Assembly (NCBI GenBank): GCA_964020085.1
Contig: OZ026598.1
Coordinates: 17,272,201 to 17,336,200 of the forward strand
Direction: 5' to 3'
Length of the DNA: 64,000 nt
Origin: Micromussa lordhowensis
Lineage: Eukaryota; Cnidaria; Anthozoa; Scleractinia; Lobophylliidae
Position 1 is the stretch's first letter; every line of letters starts with the position of its first letter. The translations under genes were made by a program, and so were the position numbers. The notes beneath the pieces were generated by a model that saw only the letters and a program-made list of their open reading frames with translations, was not told where the DNA came from and made no database searches. Below are positions 48,617 to 55,744 of this stretch, in pieces.

Positions 48617-49677
48617 GGCTTCGTCAACACGTCCTTCTTGTTCAACCAAGTGTCATACTTGTCTGGCCACCCTTTCCAACGCACCAGCACTTTATCACCT
48701 TTGCGTTTGACAATCTTGTCGATCCTAAATAGGTCTTCGTCCTCCACGGTCACCTTCTGCAGATCTTGCGCATAAAATGTACCTTCGATCGGTGAACCAT
48801 CCCATTCATTCACCTTATACGTAGGCACTTGACCTTTTCGCACCCCGCGCACCACAAAGACTTCTTCGGTCCAACCGGGCAGATACCCTTTCTTGAACTG
48901 CCTGAACTTCTTGTTGAGTCTCACGCGATCCCCCACTTTGAACAGGGGTTTCTTCCATTTTGCCTTTTTCTTGCCATAAAGGGTTTCCCACACTTCGGGG
49001 GTATTGGTCAGAGTGACTTCATTCGGGGCTCTCTTGATACTGCGGTGGAACGATCGATTGTAACCTCGTACGAGATCTTGCAAGACCGGGACAAAGTTCA
49101 AGGTGTTCTTCACGGTGAAGTAACGATACAGGCGTTGCTTCAAGGTACGATTGAAACGTTCCACGACACTGGCTTTGGTGTCACCACTGGTCGAAAAGTG
49201 ATGAATGTTTTTCTTTTTCATCAAGGCTTGGAAGGTCTTATTGTAAAATTCCTTGCCATCGTCCGTCTGAAGGTTGATCGGCTTTCGTCCCCCTTTCAAG
49301 ATCTTGGTAAAGGCATCCGTCACAGCGCGACCCGTCTTGTTCTTCACGGGCTGCACCCAGGCATGTTTTGAAAACACATCCACCACCGTCAGAAGGTATC
49401 GATAGCCTCGATTGTACTTTGCAATATTGATCACTTCGATCAGATCTGCCGTCCACTGTTCGTCGATTCCAAAAACGACCACGGGTGAAGTGGGAAAACG
49501 ACGCCGTTGCGGTTTATGCAACGTGTACCCCAAATCTCGTTCCAAGACCTCACGCGCCCTTTTGAGCGTGATCCCATTGGCCTTGGCAAAACGGGTCAAT
49601 CCCCCCAAACTACCGGGTTTGAGGGGGTCGCGATACCGAGCCAACAACGTCCCGGTAGAGAGCTTCTTCTTTTTCAT
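48613..49677 (-). CDS. Retroviral-type integrase with chromodomain
   Basis: 354 residues. The rve core has Asp78 (WTADLIE), Asp139 (QTDDGKEF) and Glu173 (SVVERFNRTLK), all present. The C-terminal ~45 residues (EDLFRIDKIVKRKGDKVLV, then RWKGWPDKYDTW) are a chromodomain, which could steer integration to modified chromatin. It would join the TIR ends to target DNA, leaving the 6-bp duplication seen. It starts at ATG 49677. Confidence 0.93.
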   Translation of the reverse strand: MKKKKLSTGTLLARYRDPLKPGSLGGLTRFAKANGITLKRAREVLERDLGYTLHKPQRRRFPTSPVVVFGIDEQWTADLIEVINIAKYNRGYRYLLTVVDVFSKHAWVQPVKNKTGRAVTDAFTKILKGGRKPINLQTDDGKEFYNKTFQALMKKKNIHHFSTSGDTKASVVERFNRTLKQRLYRYFTVKNTLNFVPVLQDLVRGYNRSFHRSIKRAPNEVTLTNTPEVWETLYGKKKAKWKKPLFKVGDRVRLNKKFRQFKKGYLPGWTEEVFVVRGVRKGQVPTYKVNEWDGSPIEGTFYAQDLQKVTVEDEDLFRIDKIVKRKGDKVLVRWKGWPDKYDTWLNKKDVLTKP

Positions 49678-49913
49678 AGCAACCGCCAGAGTTTATGCAC
49701 GCAGATTCTCCACAGTTCGTAACGACTATCCCGGACTCGCAGATACTTTTCAAATGAATCGGGTTGACGTTTCAACCACATGATATAAACGACAAAACGC
49801 ATCACATTTTTCTCGACATTGGTCTCGTCAAACACTTCCAATGGATCAAACTCACTACTCGGAATATCACCCTCCCCATAGGCAGCAAACACTCTTTCGC
49901 ATTTACTGCACAA
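49674..49913 (-). CDS. Small unknown protein upstream of integrase
   Basis: The open frame has 79 codons but starts at TTG; the first ATG (49802) leaves only 42 residues. The upstream part contains CSKCERVF, so the longer form may be real and joined to an unseen exon (a weak 'ttgtgcag' precedes it). It overlaps the integrase ATG by ATGA. The function is unknown. Confidence 0.45.
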   Translation of the reverse strand: MCSKCERVFAAYGEGDIPSSEFDPLEVFDETNVEKNVMRFVVYIMWLKRQPDSFEKYLRVRDSRYELWRICVHKLWRLL

Positions 49914-50108
49914 TCGGACTCAACTCCATCGATCAGACATTCTACGCCACACCTTGGAGAGCTCAGAGCACATCACACTCAATACCAAAGACATGACTGA
50001 AGTCAAATCAACATTTTTATTCAACTTATATACATTTTTCAAAACCAGGTACAAAAAATTGATTGGTTCGTTTTCAAAAACTAGGTAAAACTAGGTACAA
50101 AGAGAGGG
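49914..50108. other. Gap at the head of the morphogenesis block
   Basis: About 195 bp without a gene. TTTATT at 50016-50021 is the poly(A) signal, on the minus strand, for the gene at 50109-50930. The promoter of the downstream minus-strand block should lie here or further upstream, but no clear TATA was identified. Confidence 0.5.
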
Positions 50109-50930
50109 CTAACGACAGACTTCTTCTTCATCGGACGAGACGAACTCGTCAACCTCAATGTTTCGATCCACGAGAAACTCATCCTCGTAGGATTCCCAAG
50201 AATAATGCTTGCAATTACTATGGCGACAATCACTGCATTGGCCGGGTCTCCAGTTCAAAGCGGCTTCTTCATCCCCATTCACGTAAAAGGTCAGACGCAT
50301 GTCCTCTTTACACGCAACACACAACACTCTACTGTCTTCGTTCAAAGCCTTATAGAAAAAACGATCCTTCCACGCATTACGCTGATGCACGATCTCACTC
50401 ACCACCCCCTCCATTTTACAACACATTTCTCTATAATCACCTCTGTCAATGGTCAACAAGGACTCGAGACGAGCATCGTAGGATTGCTCTTTCAATCGAT
50501 TTGCCATGGCTTGACCGAACCTGACGGGCTCCATCAGATCCTGGATAGCATCACGACTCTTGTAATTGAGGTGATCAGGACAAAGCAGACAAATGCGATC
50601 GTCGTCCAAGCTGGGGTCTTTGCAAGGAACGAATTTGAAATCGTCCGTCACCTTCTCACGAGGCAGTATACAACACCACTCACCGCAGAAGAGATAGACC
50701 CTATCATTCCTCTTCATCAATTCCAAGATCCTATTACCCCAAAGCGGACGGCGCGACAAAATAAAATCGGGACTCACTGGCGCGACAGGAACATCTGGGA
50801 ACAGATTGTCAAACAAAAGCACCGTTGCACCTGTCAAAGGGGGTTCCATGGACCCAAGATCCCTCATCTTCACATCCACCATACGAGACACCACTTCCTT
50901 GATCTCGTTATTGTCCGTGTAATACGTCAT
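50109..50930 (-). CDS. Cysteine-rich accessory protein with an LxCxE motif
   Basis: 273 residues from ATG 50930. There are two Cys clusters (CLLCPDHL near 114-120; CVACKEDM and CSDCRHSNCKH toward the C terminus) and an acidic end (FVSSDEEEVC). Residues 80-84 are LFCGE, which fits the LxCxE pocket-protein (Rb) binding consensus used by small DNA tumour virus oncoproteins. Whether it is exposed is unknown. Driven by promoter 2. The overall family is not recognised. Confidence 0.65.
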   Translation of the reverse strand: MTYYTDNNEIKEVVSRMVDVKMRDLGSMEPPLTGATVLLFDNLFPDVPVAPVSPDFILSRRPLWGNRILELMKRNDRVYLFCGEWCCILPREKVTDDFKFVPCKDPSLDDDRICLLCPDHLNYKSRDAIQDLMEPVRFGQAMANRLKEQSYDARLESLLTIDRGDYREMCCKMEGVVSEIVHQRNAWKDRFFYKALNEDSRVLCVACKEDMRLTFYVNGDEEAALNWRPGQCSDCRHSNCKHYSWESYEDEFLVDRNIEVDEFVSSDEEEVCR

Positions 50931-51172
50931 GATGCAGCTGAGACTAACAAGAGGTCAGGTCGAGAATGACGCGACACTGAAAGCGTCGCTCCTTTTATAC
51001 TCTACGAAAAACATCACTTTCACTGCGTACCCGTACTTTTTCGATCACGTTCACAAAATCACATTCACTGAGTACGAGTACTTTTTCGATCACCCCACGT
51101 TTCGTGATTGGTTCTCCCAAAGCATAAATTGAAGCACCCTCATCGCACACAAATCACTTCAAGACAAAAGCC
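50931..51172. promoter_or_regulatory. Divergent early-like promoter 2
   Basis: A 242-bp gap between divergent genes. On the left, CTTTTATAC (50993-51001) is an inverted TATA. On the right, GATTGG (CCAAT) near 51107 and GCATAAATT near 51122 precede the rightward ATG by ~50 bp. The centre (51012-51093) contains two 'GTACTTTTTCGATCAC' words and is duplicated at 54618-54699. Confidence 0.7.
51012..51093 (+). repeat. Promoter module P2, copy 1
   Basis: 82 bp matching 54618-54699 in the same orientation with a single mismatch. It contains two internal copies of GTACTTTTTCGATCAC and an intervening 'ttcacaaaatcacattcact'. Confidence 0.9.
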
Positions 51173-51592
51173 ATGGATGCAAAGACACCAGAAGGCAGCA
51201 GTGCTCAACCTCCTCCCAAACGAAGGAAGACCGAAAACAGCAAGAAGAGAAAGAAGGCAAACCTGACACTAGATTTCAGCAAGCTCAAACCAGGTAGGAC
51301 TCAAAGCACCTTAGATCGATGGTTATTCAAACCCAAGTCACCCACGCGCGTTCGGTTCAAGGAACAAGTACTCATGAAAGAAATCATTGGACCCTCAGTC
51401 AGTTGGACCACAGTAACCCTCAAAGGGTTCTCGCACCGCAATTCCACTTTTGCCAAAAAACGGGCACGCTTAAAACAAGCCATGGCTCACACGCATCGCT
51501 TGCGAAGACAACGACTCACTCCCAAGAATGCGCGAAGAATCGTTCACATCCTGGAAAGGATGAGACGAGAAAACACGAAACTCGGATACTAA
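51173..51592 (+). CDS. Basic nuclear-type protein with PIP-box-like motif (unspliced form)
   Basis: 139 residues. A basic cluster (KRRKTENSKKRKK) looks like a nuclear localisation signal. QSTLDRWLF partly fits the PCNA-interacting PIP consensus (Q-x-x-L-x-x-aromatic, with Leu where a second aromatic is usual). The C terminus is Arg-rich. A donor CAG|GTAGGA at 51293/51294 can splice away everything after residue 40, including the PIP-like motif. Driven by promoter 2. The role may be in replication, but that is inferred. Confidence 0.65.
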   Translation: MDAKTPEGSSAQPPPKRRKTENSKKRKKANLTLDFSKLKPGRTQSTLDRWLFKPKSPTRVRFKEQVLMKEIIGPSVSWTTVTLKGFSHRNSTFAKKRARLKQAMAHTHRLRRQRLTPKNARRIVHILERMRRENTKLGY

Positions 51593-51612
51593 CTGTTCCT
51601 TTCTCCATGCAG

Positions 51613-52313
51613 AACCCATAGGAACCATCCTGAATCTGCAGAAACTGCCGCAACACACTGGATCCGACCAGAACCCCCCACACAACCTTCCACAACACAT
51701 AGGAACCCATGAAGGGCCACGATACATAGGAAACGTCCGGGATTTTCCAGATTACAAGAATGATCCAGAGTACGGTGGAACCATCCAGGGAGGTCTCATG
51801 ACTCTCCTTGGACCGGTCGAACTACCGCCTACACCCGACGACAAGGGGGAAATCGTCGAAGTACAAGTCTTGGAAGAAGGGAAAACACCGAACGTCGAGG
51901 GGGCGTTCGACCCCGACGAATTCTTGAAGAAACTAGAACATTACCAACCCCACTGTCCCAGGTGTGATGTGCCCATGAACTATGGCAGTGTCCCATGCCC
52001 CGACGGAAGCATTTTTGAGTATTACAGGTGTCCCTCAACGAGATTCAACACCAAGTGCTATGTGACATGCCCCGTCAAGGAGGTGAAAGAGTACCTGAGA
52101 CGCGTGAACGAACAGACCCACCCCTGCTACCAAAAGATCGACCCTGCCCGTTTTCGTTGCGATTGCCACAAGTCCTTGGTACTAGCCACTTCCCACTCAG
52201 TCAACAACCCGAATCGACTGTACCTCAAGTGCCCCAAACGCACCTGTAATTTCTTTCAGTGGATCAATGAACAACCCAGAGGCATGGCCAGACACATTCT
52301 CATGGACAACTGA
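51613..52313 (+). CDS. Zinc-ribbon/GRF-type protein, terminal exon of the spliced form
   Basis: The frame is open from an acceptor (tttctccatgcag, ending 51612) but its first ATG is at 51798, 61 codons in. Those upstream codons look protein-like, so splicing from donor 51293 (phase 1, compatible) is likely, for a product of about 273 residues. The exon has a CPRC...CPDG cluster and a GRF-type zinc finger (FRCDCHKSLVL, then LYLKCPKRTCNFFQWINE). GRF fingers bind single-stranded DNA in topoisomerases and nucleases. Confidence 0.75.
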
Positions 52314-52384
52314 CTTTTTATTCATTACATTGTTTTGCCAGGGGCGTTGCTGGTCTTTTTATTCTAACATTTATTTGTACATTT

Positions 52385-52396
52385 TTTATTATTAAA
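52385..52396. terminator. Convergent poly(A) signals
   Basis: TTTATT at 52385-52390 (AATAAA on the minus strand) and ATTAAA at 52391-52396 abut between the convergent genes 51173-52313 and 52406-52966. Confidence 0.6.
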
Positions 52397-52405
52397 AACA
52401 TTTTT

Positions 52406-52966
52406 TCATTGAACAACGTGTCTCAATGTATCGTCTCTGTCCAACTGATGACGCATTTCTTCTTGGCCTTCCTGGTTGAATGTCATAAAATAAAACTCTA
52501 TCACTTCAATGTGACTTTGGGCGAGTCTTCGCTGACGCGGTTTCAAATGTTGATGGAAAGGCTCGAATCCCCAACACATCATCAGCTGCGTAAAAGTAAT
52601 TCGATCCACTGGTGGTTTTGCCCCCGCACTGAACCAATCAAGGTTAACCCGAATGGCAATGATCGCATTAAACAAGTTCCTCGCAAACACTTTCTCCATC
52701 CGCGCGTATCTCGACTTCCATCGCGTCCAATTCTCCCGCTCCTTGTCAAAGAAGGTGAATATCAAATTCACCATAAAGTCCAGCTCACTCGACTTGGCGA
52801 AGCGACTGACCTCGACTCGCCCCGCCAACACGTCGCGTATCGCCACACCCGCTTGCTCATATTCGGACACCCAATTCGCGTTTATCTCATCACAGGCCTC
52901 CTCGTAACTCAGTTCGCCTCGTCTCGGTACGTGCACTGCACTACGCTGCAACTCACGCAACGCCAT
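52406..52966 (-). CDS. Helical accessory protein, unknown
   Basis: 186 residues from ATG 52966, rich in predicted helix, with ENWTRWKSRYARMEKVFARN in the middle and an acidic/basic end. There is no enzyme motif or membrane segment. A helical bundle such as a Bcl-2-like fold cannot be excluded, but BH motifs are not evident. It is expressed leftward from promoter 3, opposite the small spliced unit. Confidence 0.6.
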   Translation of the reverse strand: MALRELQRSAVHVPRRGELSYEEACDEINANWVSEYEQAGVAIRDVLAGRVEVSRFAKSSELDFMVNLIFTFFDKERENWTRWKSRYARMEKVFARNLFNAIIAIRVNLDWFSAGAKPPVDRITFTQLMMCWGFEPFHQHLKPRQRRLAQSHIEVIEFYFMTFNQEGQEEMRHQLDRDDTLRHVVQ

Positions 52967-53247
52967 CCTTTTAAAAAACGCTCATACACTGGTCAACAGC
53001 AGAGTGACTCTCCGAAACGCCTCTCCAGCTATATAGGATTCAATCCACCAATCAGAGCGCAGGAAATCGTCACGTGGTAAAATCGCCGACCAGGGGGATG
53101 GGGGGGTATCCCCCCTTCTCACAACCGACAGGGGACTGGACCCCAATCGAGAGAGACTGGGGTCCAATTTCGGACGACTGTATAAAAAGCGCAGCGCGCT
53201 GCTCACTCGCCACTTGCTGAATCAGACAGAGCATCTCGTCAAAAGCC
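52967..53247. promoter_or_regulatory. Divergent early-like promoter 3
   Basis: 281 bp between divergent genes. TATAAAAA (53181-53188) lies 60 bp upstream of the rightward ATG, and TATATA (complement, near 53033) serves the leftward gene. Core 53047-53176 is the inverted copy of promoter 1. Confidence 0.75.
53047..53176 (-). repeat. Promoter module P1, right copy
   Basis: 130 bp, the inverse of 37536-37664 with about three differences. In both copies the TATA-like element of the leader-exon unit lies just outside the same end of the module. Confidence 0.9.
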
Positions 53248-53620
53248 ATGGAAAGCAAACCAGGTGAGTATCGCATTTTCATGGATATAAAAACAGGGAG
53301 CACACCCCTCACCACTTTTTCTCTCGCTCACAGACAAACATTGTTACCTGTGCAAGCAGACCAGACCCTGTTGCAGGCAGCCCCTAATGGAATTGAGTGA
53401 ACGTGGGCACCACGAAAAAATGGTCCATCCCATCCAAGGGCCTTTGAGAGAGGCATGGGGACTGGGCAGTGTGTGGGTGACATGTTGTCGCAAGTACCAC
53501 GGCATGTACTATGATGCAGTGACCAAAATCTATCAACCCATATTCCTGGGGGATAGTGAACAGCAGGCCCTCAACAGAGTGAACCATGTCAAATCCTTCC
53601 TGGAAGACTTTTGTATCTAG
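53248..53620 (+). CDS. Small cysteine-rich protein, two exons (form A)
   Basis: Exon 1 is 53248-53263: the ATG and four more codons plus one base, then CAG|GTGAGT. Exon 2 is 53334-53620 after a strong acceptor (tttctctcgctcacag), in phase, for 100 residues. The second exon begins with a Cys/His cluster (KHCYLCKQTRPCC), later VWVTCCRKYHG. AATAAA is at 53638-53643. No ATG lies near the exon 2 start except one 19 codons in. The function is unknown. Confidence 0.65.
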
Positions 53621-53687
53621 TTATAAGCATGGAACACAATAAAAACATTTTTCTTGAGTTTAAAAAGTTGTCTGTCTTCTTTCACAG

Positions 53688-54022
53688 AAAACAATGACCC
53701 TCAAAAAACAAATCAAAATGAGGTAAGACCCTTGGCTTGCAAAATACGGTTAGACGAACCACACCCAGGGGAAGACACTACTCTCATCTATCTACACAAT
53801 CAGTTCCCTCACTCATGCTACGAACGAACAGACCTATCCCACTTATGGATCTACGGGCGCATCTTCGAAACCACTTCGGGCTATCACGGCGAATTCTTCA
53901 CCCCCGAAAACATGATGTTATCCCTTATCCACTTAGGAGGCAATGAAACAGAGACCCTCAGGATGATGAAGCGTATCACACAACAACACATGTACATTTT
54001 ATCCTTAAAGGACTGTCAATAA
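53688..54022 (+). CDS. Alternative terminal exon (form B) of the same unit
   Basis: The frame has no useful ATG at its start and opens after an acceptor (tgtcttctttcacag, ending 53687). Joined in phase to exon 1 at 53263, it makes about 116 residues. Contents include CKIRLDEPHPGEDTTLIYL and HLWIYGRIFETTSGYHG; no known domain. AATAAA is at 54039-54044. It lies just past the poly(A) signal of form A, the arrangement of alternative last exons. Confidence 0.65.
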
Positions 54023-54028
54023 CAGTGT

Positions 54029-54044
54029 TTTATTTTCAAATAAA
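54029..54044. terminator. Convergent poly(A) signals
   Basis: AATAAA (54039-54044, plus strand) and TTTATT (54029-54034, AATAAA on minus) between form B and the leftward gene at 54112. Confidence 0.65.
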
Positions 54045-54111
54045 ATTCAGAGTTTTCTATTTACAACGTTTTTCAATGACTCCAACACAGTATTTTTACA
54101 GATTTTTTCAA

Positions 54112-54531
54112 TCACTCCTCCTCAGACACAACAGCCACAAAACGTCGGAACGTCGCTTCTGATCTATTCACGTCTGCACCAACACTTCGCCACACCTTCC
54201 ACGCTTCATCAAAACCATCCGACAGGCGCAGCAAATTCATTGGCTTGTCCCTGAGAGTTTCGTCTCCGCATAGCTTTGCACAAAGACCATTTCGGAAACC
54301 CTCCATCTCCACAGCAAGACTGTTAACCTCTCTCTTCAGGATCGAGTCCACACAATCATGGACCACCATGCCAAACAACTCTTCATACGCGGACTCGCCC
54401 TCACTCTTGGCAACTTTAGAAACTTCCTTCAGGACACGCTTGCACTGTTTTCCATTTTCTTCCATCTTCGATTTCAGATCACTCGCACATGCACGCAGCT
54501 CTTCCGCAGTTGGTACTTCAGTGGGCTCCAT
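54112..54531 (-). CDS. Acidic helical protein, unknown
   Basis: 139 residues from ATG 54531, with alternating charged helices (AEELRACASDLKSKMEENG, LKREVNSLAVEMEGF) and an acidic C terminus. It is the outermost right-hand gene, transcribed inward from the P2-like module beside the right TIR. There is no recognised domain. Confidence 0.6.
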   Translation of the reverse strand: MEPTEVPTAEELRACASDLKSKMEENGKQCKRVLKEVSKVAKSEGESAYEELFGMVVHDCVDSILKREVNSLAVEMEGFRNGLCAKLCGDETLRDKPMNLLRLSDGFDEAWKVWRSVGADVNRSEATFRRFVAVVSEEE

Positions 54532-54714
54532 CTCACCAGATCAAAGTGACTCGTCTCGAACCACGAACTCACCTTTATACACACCTTCAAGCGTCGTCAT
54601 TCGTCAATCAGTCTTGCCATCACTTTCACTGCGTAACCGTACTTTTTCGATCACGTTCACAAAATCACATTCACTGAGTACGAGTACTTTTTCGATCACG
54701 ACCACTTCCTGCGC
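54532..54714. promoter_or_regulatory. Promoter region beside the right TIR
   Basis: It contains the P2 module copy 54618-54699 and, on the minus strand, a TATA-like 'gtgtataaagg' (complement of about 54572-54582) ahead of the 54531 gene. The left end has no equivalent. Confidence 0.6.
54618..54699 (+). repeat. Promoter module P2, copy 2
   Basis: 82 bp with one mismatch to 51012-51093. It begins 97 bp inside the right TIR boundary and is the only obvious upstream element for the 54531 gene. Confidence 0.9.
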
Positions 54715-54893
54715 CACCGTTGCTAAGGTAAACAAAAACCCGTTGCTAGGGGCCGCCATCTTGGATTGCGAAACGCATAAATTTGCATAATTTATTCCAT
54801 ACAAACCCTCTTATTCCTACCTCATTAAGGGTTGTGACGTCACAAAATGCTGCCCTCTGATTGGCTAGGCCCCTATAAGCGTCCTTCACTACT
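54715..54893 (-). repeat. Right terminal inverted repeat of the Polinton
   Basis: 179 bp, identical in inverse to 32100-32278. The flanking ATTTAT at 54894-54899 is the target duplication. Confidence 0.95.
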
Positions 54894-55090
54894 ATTTATA
54901 AAATAACTGAGTCACTACGCACACTGTCATTGGTTGATAGGTAAACACTGTGGAGGGTGTTTTCGTCTTTTCCTCGAAAGTTATGCAAATCCTCGACTAC
55001 GTCTACGTCTCATAACTGTCTCGAATTCTCCCAACCCTCCGAGTGTTTGGATGTAACTATGTAAACACGGAAAAAGTGCTCTATTGCTTA
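54894..55090 (-). repeat. MITE-like repeat, copy 3 (abutting the Polinton)
   Basis: Inverted relative to copies 7660-7978 and 10411-10702; it shares 'gaattctcccaaccctccga' and 'aaaaagtgctctattgctt'. Its terminal sequence TTTATAAAATAACTGAG starts within the Polinton target duplication, so the Polinton landed exactly at or inside the MITE end. Confidence 0.7.
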
Positions 55091-55189
55091 AACGTAAGTT
55101 TGAGTGAAAGGAACATCGCTTTGGCAGCTTAACTGAACAACCCACGCAATGGTTATTTTAATCTGGCAAAACGATGTTGTTAGAATGTA

Positions 55190-55510
55190 TTAAATACGGC
55201 AACAACAATTGACACGAATTTCATCTATTGTCTTAATTTCAAATAAAAATCTTGGAAACAAATTCTTAATAATGCAATTTTTAATGTTGGAAATAATACA
55301 TATTAAAACAGCTTTGGGGAAACATTCCTCAATATCCGTTAATCATCGTTTACGTCTTTTCCTGGCAATATAAGAGATGATATAACTCAACAAGAGCTAA
55401 CACAATGTGCTGCAAAGCACTTGTCTGATTGTGTCCTTTACTGCTTGTCTCACTTCTTCTATCTTCCAGCAGTAAAAAATCGGGTTTAATAAATGATGTC
55501 GGCGCCACTA
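55190..55510 (-). pseudogene. Receptor C-terminal relic with 3' flank, inverted
   Basis: The minus strand carries the last ~35 receptor codons (55395-55500), with frame damage, followed by the flank shared with 17017-17160 and 18131-18180. Same truncation point as 16870-17029. Confidence 0.75.
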
Positions 55511-55744
55511 TATTACTCACTTGATTCTGTAAGGGAGATAAACAAGCGATCGAACCGAACCCGCACCAGACACAAGATAACGTCTTCATTTCAAGTGTTA
55601 AAAACAAATTTCTATTTTACGCCAAGGAAGCTTTTCTGTTTAAGACAGAGCCAACTGTAGCTTCCAGGATATGTGTTCTTAACCGTTCGTTTGAAACTTT
55701 TCTTGGTAACCTAAGGGATGATGGAACTCAACAAAGTACAAGAG

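Larger units (their letters stand above)
32100..54893. mobile_element. Complete Polinton/Maverick (adintovirus-type) element, 22,794 bp
   Basis: The ends are exact inverted repeats starting AGTAGTGAAGG. The 6-bp host duplication ATTTAT (32094-32099 and 54894-54899) matches the 6-bp duplications made by Polintons. Inside are the diagnostic genes: protein-primed family B polymerase, retroviral-like integrase with chromodomain, FtsK/HerA-type packaging ATPase, adenain-like protease and a double-jelly-roll-type major capsid protein. The hexon-like ('F54H12.2-like') capsid, the adenovirus pX-like protein and the PLA2 protein point to the adintovirus group. No core gene has a stop or frameshift, so the copy is young or under selection. 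Confidence 0.95.

Noticed and set aside
52406..52966. Bcl-2-like protein
   Set aside because: Helical content fits loosely, but no BH1 NWGR-type or BH3 motif is visible.
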